Made by a program: the position numbers and the translations under genes | DNA from: Actinomycetota bacterium | GTDB taxonomy: Bacteria > Actinomycetota > Humimicrobiia > Humimicrobiales > Humimicrobiaceae | Length of the DNA stretch: 6,222 nucleotides | Direction: 5' to 3' | NCBI GenBank assembly: GCA_022865545.1 | Contig: JALHTA010000472.1 | Coordinates: 1-6,222, forward strand | Notes under the pieces: model-generated | Seen by the model: only the letters and a program-made list of their open reading frames with translations | The model's database searches: none | What the model was told of the DNA's origin: nothing | Part shown: piece by piece, positions 5,219 through 6,222 of the stretch | How positions within the stretch are numbered: position 1 is the stretch's first letter | Layout: every line of letters begins with the position of its first letter

Positions 5219-5938
5219 ATGGACTTAAATAATAAAGTAGCAATTGTTACCGGGGCAAGTAAGGGGATCGGTAGAAGTATAAGTATCTTTTTAGCAAAGC
5301 AGGGAGTGAAGGTCGTCCTTGCAGCAAGAACAAAAGAAAAATTAGAAGAGACCCAAAATATAATTACTTCTTTTAAAGGAACTTCAATAATAGTACCAAC
5401 AGATATTTCAAAAGATAATGAGATAATAAACCTATTCAAAATAACAAAGAAGGAATTTGGTAGACTAGATATTCTTATTAATAATGCAGGCACAGTAGTC
5501 AGAGGTAAGTTGGTCGACTTTTCAACCAATGATTATGATAAAATTATGAATGTTAATTTAAAGGGTGTGTTTATTTGTTGCCAGCAAGCATTAAAAATTA
5601 TGATTTCACAAAAAAGTGGTTTTATTATAAATATTGGCAGTAATATCGTGTTTAAAAATTATCCCGAGCAAGGAGTATACGCCGCAAGCAAACATGGAAT
5701 TGTGGGAATTACAAAAACTATTGCAAACGAAGTTCAGCATTATGGAATTCATACTGCTTTAATACATCCCGGAGCAGCTGATACAGAGCTTATATCACAA
5801 GCAAGACCGGATCTAGGCAGATCGGCCTTAATACCTCCGGATGATATTGCCAAAACGGTTCTTTACATGCTTCAATTATCAGATAATTCCTGGGTTGACG
5901 AAATTTATCTTAGAAGAAGAACAGCAAAGCCATCTTAA
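5219..5938 (+). CDS. Short-chain dehydrogenase/reductase (SDR), NAD(P)-dependent
   Basis: The 239-residue protein is a classical SDR. It shows the cofactor motif TGASKGIG (11-18), R37 in LAART (a basic residue at this position often favours NADP(H)), acidic D62 in PTDIS, NNAG (88-91), NVNLKG (111-116), catalytic Ser141 in INIGS, YxxxK as Y154 and K158 in VYAASKHG, and HPG (183-185). The C-terminus, DEIYLRRRTAKPS, follows a pattern seen in some uncharacterised YdfG-like SDRs and lacks the usual final TGQ-type segment. The substrate cannot be predicted. The start at the ATG fits the family, which usually begins a few residues before the first strand. Codon use differs clearly from the genes to the left: all nine Arg codons are AGA and 8 of 18 Leu codons are TTA. 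It lies right of the tRNA remnant and may belong to an integrated element. Confidence 0.93.
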   Translation: MDLNNKVAIVTGASKGIGRSISIFLAKQGVKVVLAARTKEKLEETQNIITSFKGTSIIVPTDISKDNEIINLFKITKKEFGRLDILINNAGTVVRGKLVDFSTNDYDKIMNVNLKGVFICCQQALKIMISQKSGFIINIGSNIVFKNYPEQGVYAASKHGIVGITKTIANEVQHYGIHTALIHPGAADTELISQARPDLGRSALIPPDDIAKTVLYMLQLSDNSWVDEIYLRRRTAKPS

Positions 5939-6169
5939 TCAATATAGCTAAACTATTAAATATTAAACTAGTATTTCGAAACTCCTGTAGAAATGGTTAG
6001 ATTGGAAGTTTTAACAGAAAAATTATAGCAAACCTTTGTTTTATGGCAGCCCCAGGTAACAAATTTCGAACCGGATTTTGAAGGAATTAATTGATTTAAA
6101 GATTATTTTAAGTATTAAAAAAGTTATATACGACGACTAAGTTAAAAACAGGACTAGAATTGAGTTTTA
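5939..6169. other. AT-rich intergenic stretch with no gene seen
   Basis: I find no coding region, tRNA or convincing terminator here. The only local pattern is TAAACTA repeated at 5949-5955 and 5964-5970. Two TTTCGAA stretches, near 5975 and 6063, recall a tRNA T loop but have no matching stems. Confidence 0.5.
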
Positions 6170-6220
6170 CTATCTAAATACCTTAATACCACCTGCAGCC
6201 TTGACCCATCCCTTGATATT
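6170..6220 (-). CDS. Possible C-terminal end of a gene cut by the right edge
   Basis: On the - strand one frame reads NIKGWVKAAGGIKVFR followed by TAG (complement at 6170-6172). The Gly/Ala/Val-rich composition looks more protein-like than the other two frames, and GC content rises here compared with the AT-rich sequence before it. Sixteen residues are too few to name a family, so this is a weak call. Confidence 0.25.
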   Translation of the reverse strand, partial: NIKGWVKAAGGIKVFR

Positions 6221-6222
6221 TG

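Larger units (their letters stand above)
5081..5945. repeat. 11-bp direct repeat flanking the SDR gene
   Basis: TTAATCAATAT occurs at 5081-5091, next to the tRNA remnant, and again at 5935-5945, overlapping the stop codon of the SDR gene. The sequence is AT-rich, so chance is a serious alternative. No transposase or terminal inverted repeat accompanies it. Confidence 0.25.

Noticed and set aside
6040..6080. Possible second tRNA remnant (TGGCAGCCCC followed by TTTCGAACC)
   Set aside because: The spacing between the acceptor-like part and the T loop is wrong and the flanking bases do not form a T stem.
1..6222. CRISPR array, toxin-antitoxin pair, transposase or phage defence genes
   Set aside because: No regular spaced repeats and no coding region with such features were found on either strand.

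Overview
The window is bacterial chromosome with moderately low GC. It holds five complete genes, all on the + strand, and one certain gene cut by the left edge on the - strand. The visible families are an ABC polyamine-type permease, an SPFH/stomatin protein, an OmpR-type two-component pair, a small secreted acidic protein, an AAC(3)-family acetyltransferase and a short-chain dehydrogenase. Arg is mostly AGG/AGA. Strong Shine-Dalgarno starts are mixed with starts that look leaderless. I cannot place the organism firmly; a low-GC anaerobe or candidate-phylum bacterium would fit, and leaderless starts of this kind are also known from Actinomycetota-related lineages.

Left part (1-1600): a PotB-like permease runs leftward off the edge. 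It faces an SPFH-domain membrane protein across a divergent 215-base gap that holds both promoters and a perfect 11-bp inverted repeat. A hairpin closes the SPFH gene.

Middle (1550-4150): a response regulator and a histidine kinase overlap by one base. They are followed by a 170-residue secreted acidic helical protein that I do not recognise. A 7-4-7 direct repeat (TTCTCAG, 4 bases, TTCTCAG) sits just before the -10 element of the regulator gene. A close variant (TTCTAAG, 4 bases, TTTTCAG) sits just before the -10 of the secreted-protein gene. This is the geometry of PhoB/OmpR-class binding sites, so the pair probably controls itself and the secreted protein, which could be a CpxP/Spy-like output or feedback partner. 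The secreted-protein gene is followed by a structured stretch (9-bp hairpin, possible 8-bp pseudoknot) and a 14-bp terminator.

Right part (4150-6222): an AAC(3)-family acetyltransferase has its own TTGACA promoter and almost no leader. After it comes a 23-base remnant of a tRNA 3' end on the - strand, the usual scar of tRNA-targeted integration. To its right codon use changes sharply: all nine Arg codons of the SDR gene are AGA. The simplest reading is that the remnant marks the edge of an integrated element lying to the right. The last 280 bases are nearly empty, with a possible C-terminal gene fragment on the - strand at the edge.

No CRISPR array, complete tRNA or rRNA, transposase or recognisable defence system is visible.
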